Positions 1 through 6,303 of a stretch of DNA of 6,435 nucleotides are shown piece by piece. Position 1 is the stretch's first letter; every line of letters starts with the position of its first letter. A program made the position numbers and the translations under genes. Under the pieces are notes generated by a model that searched no databases, had not been told where the DNA came from, and worked only from the letters and a program-made list of their open reading frames with translations. Where the stretch lies: contig JAJTHU010000317.1 in assembly GCA_021300055.1 (NCBI GenBank), forward strand, positions 1-6,435, read 5' to 3'. Source of the DNA: Nitrosomonadaceae bacterium. GTDB taxonomy: Bacteria; Pseudomonadota; Gammaproteobacteria; Burkholderiales; Usitatibacteraceae.

Positions 1-1225
1 AAATGTAGTCTGGTTGCGCATCGGACATCTGCTTGAAGACCGGTTTGCCGATCTTCATCGACTGCTGGTGAAACTCAACCTTGACGCCCCAAGTGCCAGC
101 ATGGCCAGAGCAACGCTCGACGGTGGTCACTTTTGTATCGGGAATAAGTTCGAGCATTTCGCGCGTCTTCTGGCCGACGTTCTGCACACGCGAGTGACAA
201 GGCACGTGATACGAAATACGACCCAAGGGCTGTGAGAAGGTCGTCTTGAGTAGACCGTCTTTGTTGCGTGCGATCAGGTACTCGAACGGGTCCATCATCG
301 CTGCTTTCACCGCCTGAGCGTCTGCGTCGTTTGGCAATAGCAGTGGGATCTCAGACTTGAACATCAGCGTGCAAGACGGGATCGGTGTCACGATCGTGTA
401 GCCCTCGCGTGCCAACTTTGAGAGTACGGGGAGATTCTGCTTGGCGAGCGCGACGACAGACTCGATATCGCCCAACTCAAGTTTTGGCATGCCGCAGCAG
501 GCTTCCTTTTCCACCACCACGAAAGGGATTTCATTGTGGTCGAGGATCTTCAACAAGTCGTGACCAATGCCCGGCTCGTTGTAGTTGACGTAGCAGGTTG
601 AGAAGATTGCAACCTTGCCTTTGGACTTTGCGCCATCTTTCGGCACGTAAGCGTTGCTGGGCTTGTAGCTCGAGCGAAACTTGTTCGTCGCAAATTCAGG
701 CACCCACGCGTCTTTGTGCACGCCCATGACCTTCTCGCCCAGCGCGCGCATCGAAGGCATCTTTGCGGCGGCATTCACGAACTGTACGACCACGGGAATC
801 GTCGCCAGCTTCCCGTTGCGGTCAGTCGATGAAAGCGTCACATCGCGGAATTTAGTCGGTGTGCCTTGCTTAAACTGCACGGCCTTCGCACGCAACATGA
901 GGTGCGGAAAATCAACATTCCATGGATGCGGTGGGACGTACGGACACTTGGTGAGGTAGCAAATGTCGCAGAGATAGCACTGGTCAACGACCTTCCAGAA
1001 AGCCTCTTTTGGCACGCCATCCACTTCAAGGGTCGGGCTCTCGTCGACCAAGTCAAACAGGGTCGGGAACGAACCGCACAGCGACACGCAACGACGGCAG
1101 CCGTGACAGATGTCGAACACGCGCTCCATCTCCGTCATCAGCGATTCGACGTTATAGAAGTCTGGGTTCTGCCAATCGATAGGGTGGCGGGTTGGTGCTT
1201 CGAGGCTGCCTTCGCGCTGGCTCAT
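1..1225 (-). CDS. GlpC/HdrD-like iron-sulfur oxidoreductase, 3' end outside window
   Basis: This is a probable cytoplasmic electron-transfer protein of the heterodisulfide reductase/GlpC type; 408 residues are visible and the C-terminus lies beyond position 1. The N-terminal part has two 4Fe-4S motifs, C40-X2-C43-X2-C46-X3-C50 and C83-X2-C86-X2-C89-X4-C94-P. A first cysteine-rich CCG domain follows (C211, C243-C244-G, C285), then a second one with C343 in VPCH and C372 in RCSGHAGTWG, where the usual CCG reads CSG. The start ATG at 1225 has AGGA eight nt upstream. An in-frame ATG at 1234 directly abuts that AGG and is less likely. It lies 133 nt downstream of rubrerythrin on the same strand. 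I recall this pair occurring together in Burkholderiales, often with a DUF3501 gene next, which would be off the window. I infer electron delivery to rubrerythrin; the substrate is unknown. No flavin domain is visible in this part. Confidence 0.9.
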   Translation of the reverse strand, partial: MSQREGSLEAPTRHPIDWQNPDFYNVESLMTEMERVFDICHGCRRCVSLCGSFPTLFDLVDESPTLEVDGVPKEAFWKVVDQCYLCDICYLTKCPYVPPHPWNVDFPHLMLRAKAVQFKQGTPTKFRDVTLSSTDRNGKLATIPVVVQFVNAAAKMPSMRALGEKVMGVHKDAWVPEFATNKFRSSYKPSNAYVPKDGAKSKGKVAIFSTCYVNYNEPGIGHDLLKILDHNEIPFVVVEKEACCGMPKLELGDIESVVALAKQNLPVLSKLAREGYTIVTPIPSCTLMFKSEIPLLLPNDADAQAVKAAMMDPFEYLIARNKDGLLKTTFSQPLGRISYHVPCHSRVQNVGQKTREMLELIPDTKVTTVERCSGHAGTWGVKVEFHQQSMKIGKPVFKQMSDAQPDYI

Positions 1226-1283
1226 GTCGAACATCCTGTTGTGTGAAAAGCTGCGCAAGCAGCATTTCGGAAATCTTGAAGAA

Positions 1284-1309
1284 CAAGGGACGCATCGTTG
1301 CGCCCCTTG
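1284..1309 (-). other. Intergenic hairpin between rubrerythrin and Fe-S protein genes
   Basis: Arms 1284-1293 and 1300-1309 form a 10-bp stem with a 6-nt loop. The single mismatch in DNA (A1290 against C1303) becomes a G-U pair only in the minus-strand RNA, which fits a structure formed in the rubrerythrin transcript. The following RNA is UUCUUC and not a clean U-run, so it may be a leaky terminator or a processing/stability element that lowers expression of the downstream gene. Confidence 0.5.
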
Positions 1310-1358
1310 CCCGTGCTTCTTACTGCTTCCTGCTAATTACTGCGTCAAACGGTGTGAC

Positions 1359-1778
1359 TTATGCAGCGATGCCGTCAAGCGCCTTCTGGAACTTGTTAGC
1401 GTGCGAGCGTTCTGCCTTGGCAAGCGTTTCAAACCAGTCAGCGATTTCGTCAAAGCCTTCATCGCGTGCGGTCTTGGCCATGCCTGGGTACATGTCGGTG
1501 TACTCGTGGGTTTCGCCTGCAACAGCAGCCTTCAGGTTTTGCTCTGACGAGCCGATTGGCATGTCCGTCGCTGGATCACCAACTTGCGCCAGATAGTCCA
1601 AGTGACCGTGCGCGTGGCCGGTTTCGCCTTCGGCGGTCGAACGGAACAGCGCTGCAACTTCGGTGTGGCCTTCTACGTCGGCTTTGTTCGCGAAGTAGAG
1701 GTAACGACGGTTAGCTTGGCTTTCACCGGCAAACGCGTCTTTCAGGTTTTGGTGCGTCTTCGTGCCTTTGAGACTCAT
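1359..1778 (-). CDS. Rubrerythrin, diiron domain only (peroxide reductase)
   Basis: This 139-residue protein is a four-helix ferritin-like diiron protein of the rubrerythrin family, whose members reduce hydrogen peroxide to water in the cytoplasm. All seven expected iron ligands are seen: E19 (GESQAN), E52 and H55 (EGETGH), E89 and E92 (GETHEY), E123 and H126 (AERSH). Classical rubrerythrin is longer and ends in a rubredoxin domain with two CXXC pairs; that is absent here and the protein has no cysteine, so electrons must come from a separate partner. The start at 1778 has a strong ribosome binding site, AGGAG, seven nt upstream. It is the first gene of a probable two-gene or longer unit with the downstream Fe-S protein, and a candidate peroxide-responsive promoter lies about 170 nt upstream. 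Family assignment is secure; the physiological electron donor is inferred. Confidence 0.95.
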   Translation of the reverse strand: MSLKGTKTHQNLKDAFAGESQANRRYLYFANKADVEGHTEVAALFRSTAEGETGHAHGHLDYLAQVGDPATDMPIGSSEQNLKAAVAGETHEYTDMYPGMAKTARDEGFDEIADWFETLAKAERSHANKFQKALDGIAA

Positions 1779-1852
1779 GATTCACTCCTCTGTACAGGGG
1801 TTGGTGTTACTTGGTGGTACAAATCCGGCAAATGCGGCCAACCCGGGGGCGA

Positions 1853-1864
1853 CCGCAGCTGCGG
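1853..1864. repeat. 12-bp perfect palindrome in the rubrerythrin leader
   Basis: CCGCAGCTGCGG is a perfect palindrome between the candidate rubrerythrin promoter and its start codon. It could be an operator half-pair or an RNA stem, but its role is unknown and a chance match in GC-rich DNA is possible. Confidence 0.35.
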
Positions 1865-1875
1865 CAACTTCAACA

Positions 1876-1899
1876 GCTCGACAATGCTGCCCGTCGAGC
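1876..1899 (-). repeat. 7-bp inverted repeat in the rubrerythrin leader
   Basis: GCTCGAC (1876-1882) and GTCGAGC (1893-1899) pair perfectly around a 10-nt loop. The stem would sit in the 5' untranslated RNA of rubrerythrin if transcription starts near 1939. It has no following U-run, so it is not a terminator. Confidence 0.35.
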
Positions 1900-1945
1900 G
1901 TTTCAGAATGGTGTTCAAGCTGATGTTGAAACTGAGCAGGCAACC

Positions 1946-1974
1946 ACTATGCGCCCGCCAGAGCGATCTGTCTA
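1946..1974 (-). promoter_or_regulatory. Candidate sigma-70 promoter for rubrerythrin
   Basis: On the minus strand the -35 is TAGACA (1974-1969, five of six consensus bases) and the -10 is CATAGT (1951-1946, four of six), with an optimal 17-nt spacer. Transcription would start near 1939, giving a leader of about 160 nt before the rubrerythrin ATG. The weak -10 and the adjoining palindrome upstream suit an activated promoter. This is a reading by eye only. Confidence 0.45.
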
Positions 1975-2011
1975 ATTGATTGAATCTATGTTTTTGATAG
2001 CTACATTCAAT
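1975..2011. promoter_or_regulatory. OxyR-like binding site between rubrerythrin and mutY
   Basis: Four tetramers spaced by exactly seven nt, ATTG-N7-CTAT-N7-ATAG-N7-CAAT, form a symmetric palindrome. Compared with the OxyR consensus of four ATAG/CTAT tetramers plus internal T and A positions, 17 of 20 defined bases agree; both inner tetramers are exact and both outer ones differ by one symmetric base. It ends directly against the candidate -35 of rubrerythrin, the position from which OxyR activates promoters in enterobacteria. The alternative is part of a dispersed intergenic repeat: the core resembles GCTATCAAAAA-type sequences I recall as common between genes in Comamonadaceae. Confidence 0.45.
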
Positions 2012-2051
2012 TGTCCATTTTGCGTGACACCCCATCTGCGGCGACAATGGC

Positions 2052-3098
2052 GTGATGGGCAAATTCGCTACCCAAGTCATCCGTTGGCAAAAACAAAGTG
2101 GCCGCCATGACCTGCCTTGGCAGGGAACGCGCGACCCGTTTCGCATTTGGGTTTCCGAGATCATGCTGCAGCAGACACAGGTCTCTGCAGTTATCGACTA
2201 CTACGAGCGCTTCATGCAGCGCTTCCCAACGGTCGAAGCGCTCGCCACCGCGAGCCTCGATGACGTCATGCCCTATTGGGCGGGCTTGGGCTACTACGCG
2301 CGTGCGCGTAACCTGCACAAGGCAGCGGTCATCATCCAAACTGAGCAGGGCGGCCGTTTCCCTCGCACCTTTCTGGATGTTCTTGCCTTACCCGGCATCG
2401 GTCGTTCGACAGCAGCGGCGATATGCGCCTTTGCCTATGGCGAATCTCGTCCGATCTTAGATGGCAATGTAAAGCGGGTGTTCGCGCGTCGCTTTGGCGT
2501 CGAAGGTGATGTTCGCGCTAAGCCCGTTGAAGAAGAAATGTGGCGACTCGCCGAACGCGAGGTTCCCAAACAAGATATCGAGGCTTATATCCAAGGACTC
2601 ATGGATCTTGGCGCGACCGTCTGCACCCGCAGCAGCCCGACTTGCTTACTCTGCCCCTTGTCGCGCGATTGTGTCGCTCATCAAGAGGGCCGCACCGCCG
2701 AACTCCCCGGGCGCAGCGCGAAACGCGACGTGCCGCATCGCGAAACAGCGATGTTGGTGTTGCGCCACGGTGTTGAAGTCTTGCTGGAGCGCAGACCCCC
2801 GACCGGCATTTGGGGCGGCCTTTGGTCTCTACCTGAGGTAACGCTCGAGACTGATGCGCTGGCGCACGCGAGTGCACGTTTTGGGGTTGCCACGACGCGG
2901 GGGCGACGACCCAAACCTTTGAATGCCGTTGATCACGGCTTCACGCATTACTCGCTCACCATTCACCCGCTGGAGATCAGCGTCGCAAGCGTGAGTGCCG
3001 CAGCACGCGAACCGGGGCATGTGTGGCTCACCATCGAGGACGCGCTTGGCGCCGCGATTCCGGCACCGGTCAAGCGCATCTTGTCCGCGCTCGACTGA
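2052..3098 (+). CDS. mutY: A/G-specific adenine DNA glycosylase MutY
   Basis: MutY removes adenine mispaired with 8-oxoguanine and so prevents G:C to T:A mutations. The 348-residue protein has the full architecture: an N-terminal HhH-GPD glycosylase domain with the catalytic glutamate E36 in SEIMLQQTQV, the helix-hairpin-helix LPGIGRSTA (113-121), catalytic D137 in LDGNVKRV, and the 4Fe-4S loop C191-X6-C198-X2-C201-X5-C207. The C-terminal NUDIX-like domain that recognises 8-oxoguanine follows, with RPPTGIWGGLWSLPE (248-262) and the FTH loop at 297-299, equivalent to FSH of the E. coli protein. Translation could begin at GTG 2052 or the adjacent ATG 2055; an in-frame stop at 2025-2027 excludes earlier starts. 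Neither start has a convincing ribosome binding site, and I see no clear promoter. It is divergent from rubrerythrin, also an oxidative-damage gene. Confidence 0.97.
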   Translation: MMGKFATQVIRWQKQSGRHDLPWQGTRDPFRIWVSEIMLQQTQVSAVIDYYERFMQRFPTVEALATASLDDVMPYWAGLGYYARARNLHKAAVIIQTEQGGRFPRTFLDVLALPGIGRSTAAAICAFAYGESRPILDGNVKRVFARRFGVEGDVRAKPVEEEMWRLAEREVPKQDIEAYIQGLMDLGATVCTRSSPTCLLCPLSRDCVAHQEGRTAELPGRSAKRDVPHRETAMLVLRHGVEVLLERRPPTGIWGGLWSLPEVTLETDALAHASARFGVATTRGRRPKPLNAVDHGFTHYSLTIHPLEISVASVSAAAREPGHVWLTIEDALGAAIPAPVKRILSALD

Positions 3099-3110
3099 AC
3101 GCATACTGCG

Positions 3111-3764
3111 CTACTCTTCGCGACCGACGAGGAGCCCTTGATGCTGCAGGAAACGCTGCATGAGTTCCAGGCGCATCGTCGCATCAGTGAGCTCAAGCAT
3201 CTTTTGTTTGACAGCGTTTCCCAGTGGCAGCATTTCGTTTAGCCGCATGCCAACCCAAAACGCATTGTCCAAGTGCAAGCCAGGGTCGTCCAAACTTTGC
3301 CCTCTGCCTTTGACGATTCGCGCAAGAAACGCGGCGCAAACTTGCAAGGCCAAACTGGGCGCATCCGCATCGGCTTCGATGTACGCGACCCGCGCCACCA
3401 CAAGGCCGCGTTCATTTGCCTCGTGCGATAGGATACGAAAGCGATCCAAGCCAGTCACTCGCACCAGCAAAATGCCTTGCTGCGGCATATCCCAGTCATC
3501 GATGCGCGCGACCGTGCCGACGAGCTCCGGCTCAGCGGGCGCACCATCGCGCCCTTCGCGAATCAGACATATGCCAAAGGGCAGTTGCTGTTTAAGACTT
3601 AGCTTGACCATGTCCATATAGCGCGGCTCAAAGACGCGCAACAACATGGTTCCTCCGGGGCAAAGGATCGTTCCTAACGGAAAGATTGGCATGACGACTG
3701 CCGCCTCACGCTCACGACGCTGACGCGCTTCTTCGACAGCGTCGAGGATCGACCGGATCACCAC
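3111..3764 (-). CDS. Stand-alone LON substrate-binding domain protein
   Basis: This 217-residue protein consists of the N-terminal domain of Lon protease (LON/PUA-like fold) without the AAA+ and protease domains. The hallmark PIFPLGTILCPGG (26-38) and FEPRY (45-49) begin the domain, and the length is about usual for such stand-alone proteins in proteobacteria. The start chosen is GTG 3764, with AGG about eight nt upstream; a second GTG follows immediately. ATG at 3692 (residue 25), just before the domain, is a serious alternative because residues 1-24 are an arginine- and glutamate-rich extension of no clear function. It follows rapZ by 24 nt on the same strand and is probably co-transcribed with it. 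Function is not established for these single-domain proteins; substrate or adaptor binding is only a guess from the fold. It converges with mutY, 12 nt apart. Confidence 0.88.
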   Translation of the reverse strand: MVIRSILDAVEEARQRREREAAVVMPIFPLGTILCPGGTMLLRVFEPRYMDMVKLSLKQQLPFGICLIREGRDGAPAEPELVGTVARIDDWDMPQQGILLVRVTGLDRFRILSHEANERGLVVARVAYIEADADAPSLALQVCAAFLARIVKGRGQSLDDPGLHLDNAFWVGMRLNEMLPLGNAVKQKMLELTDATMRLELMQRFLQHQGLLVGREE

Positions 3765-3788
3765 TTAGATCGCCTGTAGCTTGTCACG

Positions 3789-4664
3789 CTAGCCACGCGT
3801 GGGGACTGCTTCGTGTAAGTCGCGATGCCGAATGAGTACCGAGTGATCTGACGCCGCGCCAAACTCTGCGGCCAATGCCTCGACGACGTACACTGAACGG
3901 TGTTGACCGCCCGTGCAACCAATTGCAATCGTCAGTGCGGTACGATTGTCTTTTGCATAGGCAGGCAACCAACGCCGCACAAAGGCGCCTATGTCGGTAA
4001 TGAGTTCGCCCGCAGCAGGTTCAGCGGCCAGAAACGCCTTCACATCTGCATCGCGCCCGGTGAGCGGCCGCAGCTTCGGGTCGTAATATGGGTTCGGCAG
4101 CACGCGCACATCAAACACGGTATCCGCATCCATGGGGATGCCGTGCTTGAAACCAAAACTCTGGAATGTCAGGGACAGCCGATTACGCGCAAGACCCAAC
4201 CAATCCTTGATCCACCCACGCAGTCGATTGGCATTCACGCCCGACGTATCCATACGGTGCGCTAATTCGGAAATCTCGCCCAGCAAGCGGCGCTCTGCGG
4301 CAATGCACGCGTGGACGCCACCCGTAATGCGCTCGGCCAACGGATGCGGGCGACGCGTCTCCGCAAAGCGTCGGGCGATATCTTCATCGCTGGCCTCGAG
4401 AAACAATAAGCGCAGGTCTAGCTCGCGCTCCCGGAGCCGCGCCACTACGTTGGGCAATGTGTGGATCGAGTCACCAGCGCGCACGTCGATCGCGATGGCG
4501 ATCTTCTCGTCGCGCAGGTCTTCCTCGAGAAGTGTTTCAACCATCCCAGCGGGAAGGTTATCGACGGCAAAGTAGCCGGCGTCTTCAAGCGCCTTAAGCG
4601 CCACGCTCTTTCCAGAGCCTGACAAGCCGCTCACGAGCACTAACTTGATCGTGCGCGTTGTCAT
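3789..4664 (-). CDS. rapZ: RapZ family nucleotide-binding protein (YhbJ)
   Basis: RapZ in enterobacteria binds the small RNAs GlmY and GlmZ and guides RNase E to GlmZ, controlling glucosamine-6-phosphate synthase. The 291-residue protein shows the Walker A loop GLSGSGKS (13-20), the conserved DVRAG (60-64) at the second nucleotide site, FQSFGFKHGIP and VLPNPYY in the middle, and the C-terminal GCTGGQHRSV that belongs to the RNA- and metabolite-binding domain. Length and all landmarks match the family. The ATG at 4664 lies 5 nt after the hprK stop, with only a weak GAG upstream, so translation is probably coupled to hprK. GlmY/GlmZ are known from enterobacteria, so the RNA partner in a betaproteobacterium is open. 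Confidence 0.96.
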   Translation of the reverse strand: MTTRTIKLVLVSGLSGSGKSVALKALEDAGYFAVDNLPAGMVETLLEEDLRDEKIAIAIDVRAGDSIHTLPNVVARLRERELDLRLLFLEASDEDIARRFAETRRPHPLAERITGGVHACIAAERRLLGEISELAHRMDTSGVNANRLRGWIKDWLGLARNRLSLTFQSFGFKHGIPMDADTVFDVRVLPNPYYDPKLRPLTGRDADVKAFLAAEPAAGELITDIGAFVRRWLPAYAKDNRTALTIAIGCTGGQHRSVYVVEALAAEFGAASDHSVLIRHRDLHEAVPTRG

Positions 4665-4669
4665 GGCGA

Positions 4670-5689
4670 CTACTCGGGGATGTAGGCGCTGTACTCGCCT
4701 GTCAGCGAACCAACCGGATCTGACTCGCGACGCGCAACACCACCGTCTCCGGATTGCTCGCGCATCGCAGCCTCGTGACGATCCAAGAAGTCCTTGGTCG
4801 AATCGTAGCCACGTGTCTGCAAGATGTAGTGACGTACAGCCGCTTCGACGAGAACCGCGAGGTTGCGACCAGCAACAACAGCAAGCGTCACCGTGGGGAT
4901 TTCCACACCGAGAATCGTCGTTGTGCTCGACTTGGTTTGCAAGCGATCGAGTCCCGCAAAGTATTCCTTGGTGGGGCGCTCCAGATGCACGATCAATCGA
5001 AGCGTCTTGCGCGGGCGCACAGCGGTTTCGCCGAAGATCGCCTTAATGTTAAGCACCCCGATGCCGCGCACCTCAAGAAAGTCGCGCAGCAGCACGGGGC
5101 ATCGGCCCTGAATAGTCTCTGGGCCGATTTGAAACAACTCAACGGCATCGTCCGCAACGAGGCCCGCACCGCGCGAGATCAACTCCAGCGCAAGTTCGCT
5201 TTTGCCGATCTGCGAGTCGCCCGTAATCAGGATGCCAAAGCCGAGCACATCTAGGAACACACCGTGTGAGGTGGTAACTTCAGATAGCTCGCGCTGCAAA
5301 TAAGGCCGCAACAAATTGACGAACACGCGGCTCTTTTTTTGCGACAAGAACAGCGGTGTACCGAATTGATCAGCAGCCTCAATGAGATAGCGCGGCGCGT
5401 CGGCACCGTCACAAAGAAAAATTGCCAGCGTTTCGTTGGTGCACAGCGCCTCAAGGCTTGCCGCTAACTGCATCTCGTCGAGATTGTCGAGATATTCGAT
5501 ATCCGACACCCCTAATGCCTGAATCAATATCGGATGAATAAGGTTCAGGTGGCCGACCAGTCCGACACCAGAGCGGTTCAGTGCATCGTGCGTAAGCATG
5601 CGCGAAGCACCGCGATGACCTCCAACCCAGGTCAGCGAAAGCTTGTCGCGACGATCCTCAAAGAGCTGCTGTACGCTGAGTTGGGACAT
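4670..5689 (-). CDS. hprK: HPr kinase/phosphorylase
   Basis: HprK phosphorylates the PTS carrier HPr on its regulatory serine using ATP and removes the phosphate again by phosphorolysis. The 339-residue protein has the N-terminal HprK domain (about 1-130) and a C-terminal kinase domain with H142, the P-loop GDSQIGKSE (157-165), the acidic pair D180-D181 in LVADDAVE, the signature LEVRGIGVLNI (205-215) and AGRNLAVLVEAA near the end. Two details are unusual: the P-loop has Q160 where family members I recall carry glycine (GDSGxGKSE), although GxxxxGKS is preserved; and about 20 polar residues extend past the usual C-terminus. The ATG at 5689 lies inside the ptsN coding region (32-nt overlap) without a clear ribosome binding site, which suggests coupled translation. 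In proteobacteria with incomplete PTS systems it regulates rather than transports sugars. Confidence 0.96.
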   Translation of the reverse strand: MSQLSVQQLFEDRRDKLSLTWVGGHRGASRMLTHDALNRSGVGLVGHLNLIHPILIQALGVSDIEYLDNLDEMQLAASLEALCTNETLAIFLCDGADAPRYLIEAADQFGTPLFLSQKKSRVFVNLLRPYLQRELSEVTTSHGVFLDVLGFGILITGDSQIGKSELALELISRGAGLVADDAVELFQIGPETIQGRCPVLLRDFLEVRGIGVLNIKAIFGETAVRPRKTLRLIVHLERPTKEYFAGLDRLQTKSSTTTILGVEIPTVTLAVVAGRNLAVLVEAAVRHYILQTRGYDSTKDFLDRHEAAMREQSGDGGVARRESDPVGSLTGEYSAYIPE

Positions 5690-6155
5690 TCAGGTGGGGA
5701 TTGCCTGTAGTGAGCATTTCATGCGCAGCGGCATTGCTTGGTTCAGCCAGCAGCGCATCGCGGAGGTCTGCATCGCTAAAGGTTTGCGCGAGCTCGGATA
5801 GAAGGTTGAGGTGCTGCTCGGTAGCGTGCTCAGGAACCAACATCGCAAACACCAACCGCACGGGTTTGCCATCCGGCGCCTCAAACGGGACGCCGTCCTT
5901 GGTGCGAATGAACACCGCCAGCGTGTCGCGCAAACTTTTGATGCGCCCATGCGGGATTGCAACGCCTTGGCCCAAGCCTGTCGAGCCGAGTCGCTCTCGG
6001 GCGAACAGCGCGTCGAACACGGTAGCTCGCGCAATGCCATTGTCGTTTTCGAAGAGCAATCCAATCTGCTCAAAGAGACGTTTTTTGCTGGAAACGTCGA
6101 GATCCAGGAGCACGTGCGAGACCGGCAGGTGCTTGGCGAAAGAGGCAACAGGCAT
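5658..6155 (-). CDS. ptsN: PTS EIIA-Ntr regulatory protein
   Basis: PtsN is the terminal phosphate acceptor of the nitrogen PTS (EI-Ntr to NPr/HPr to EIIA-Ntr) and regulates potassium uptake, nitrogen and carbon metabolism through protein contacts in the cytoplasm. The 165-residue protein is one EIIA type-2 domain with the phosphorylated histidine H69 in GVAIPHGRIK, preceded by the conserved ARERLGSTGLGQ (52-63). Length is close to the family norm. The ATG at 6155 is the first start after an in-frame stop at 6186-6188 and has no clear ribosome binding site. It heads the ptsN-hprK-rapZ-LON cluster and is separated from hpf by an intrinsic terminator, so it probably has its own promoter. Its last ten codons are shared, in another frame, with the start of hprK. 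Confidence 0.97.
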   Translation of the reverse strand: MPVASFAKHLPVSHVLLDLDVSSKKRLFEQIGLLFENDNGIARATVFDALFARERLGSTGLGQGVAIPHGRIKSLRDTLAVFIRTKDGVPFEAPDGKPVRLVFAMLVPEHATEQHLNLLSELAQTFSDADLRDALLAEPSNAAAHEMLTTGNPHLNVPTQRTAAL

Positions 6156-6182
6156 GGCGATGGTGCGGTTAAGGAAGCGCGT

Positions 6183-6188
6183 ATTCTA
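6183..6188 (-). promoter_or_regulatory. Candidate -10 element of the ptsN promoter
   Basis: TAGAAT on the minus strand matches five of six bases of the -10 consensus and would start transcription about 20 nt before the ptsN ATG. No recognisable -35 lies 16 to 18 nt upstream; that space holds the inverted repeat at 6194-6223, so activator dependence or a chance match are both possible. Confidence 0.35.
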
Positions 6189-6193
6189 CGCCC

Positions 6194-6223
6194 GCACCAG
6201 ATGCTTTGCGGCGCATCTGGCGC
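6194..6223 (-). repeat. Inverted repeat in the ptsN upstream region
   Basis: CCAGATGC (6197-6204) and GCATCTGG (6213-6220) are perfect arms around an 8-nt loop, extendable to 11 pairs with one G-U in minus-strand RNA. It lies just upstream of the candidate ptsN -10, over the expected -35, so it could be an operator; no T-run follows, so it is not a terminator. The regulator is unknown. Confidence 0.45.
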
Positions 6224-6303
6224 GCAAAAGACACACACCAAAATCGACCAACCAAGCGCCCGGTTGAGGCGGCAATTATTGACCCGTACATCTGCTGGAG
6301 GCA

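Noticed and set aside
866..1596. Plus-strand frames of 126 and 134 residues opposite the Fe-S and rubrerythrin genes
   Set aside because: They lie antisense to genes whose metal-ligand motifs are intact, and have no domain of their own.
1994..2022. TTGATA (1994-1999) as a -35 for mutY
   Set aside because: At 17-nt spacing the -10 would be ATTTTG, a poor match, so I did not annotate a mutY promoter.
1775..2164. 129-residue minus-strand frame crossing the rubrerythrin-mutY gap
   Set aside because: It runs antisense into the start of mutY and through the candidate promoter and leader, with no ribosome binding site or recognisable domain.
3160..3621. 153-residue plus-strand frame opposite the LON-domain gene
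   Set aside because: It is antisense to a gene with a clear domain match, and its serine/arginine-rich composition is typical of a shadow.
5701..6267. 188-residue open frame on the plus strand, and a 185-residue one at 5811-6368
   Set aside because: Both are antisense to ptsN, whose family and active site are certain; the translations are basic, serine/arginine-rich and show no recognisable domain, as expected of shadows in GC-rich DNA.
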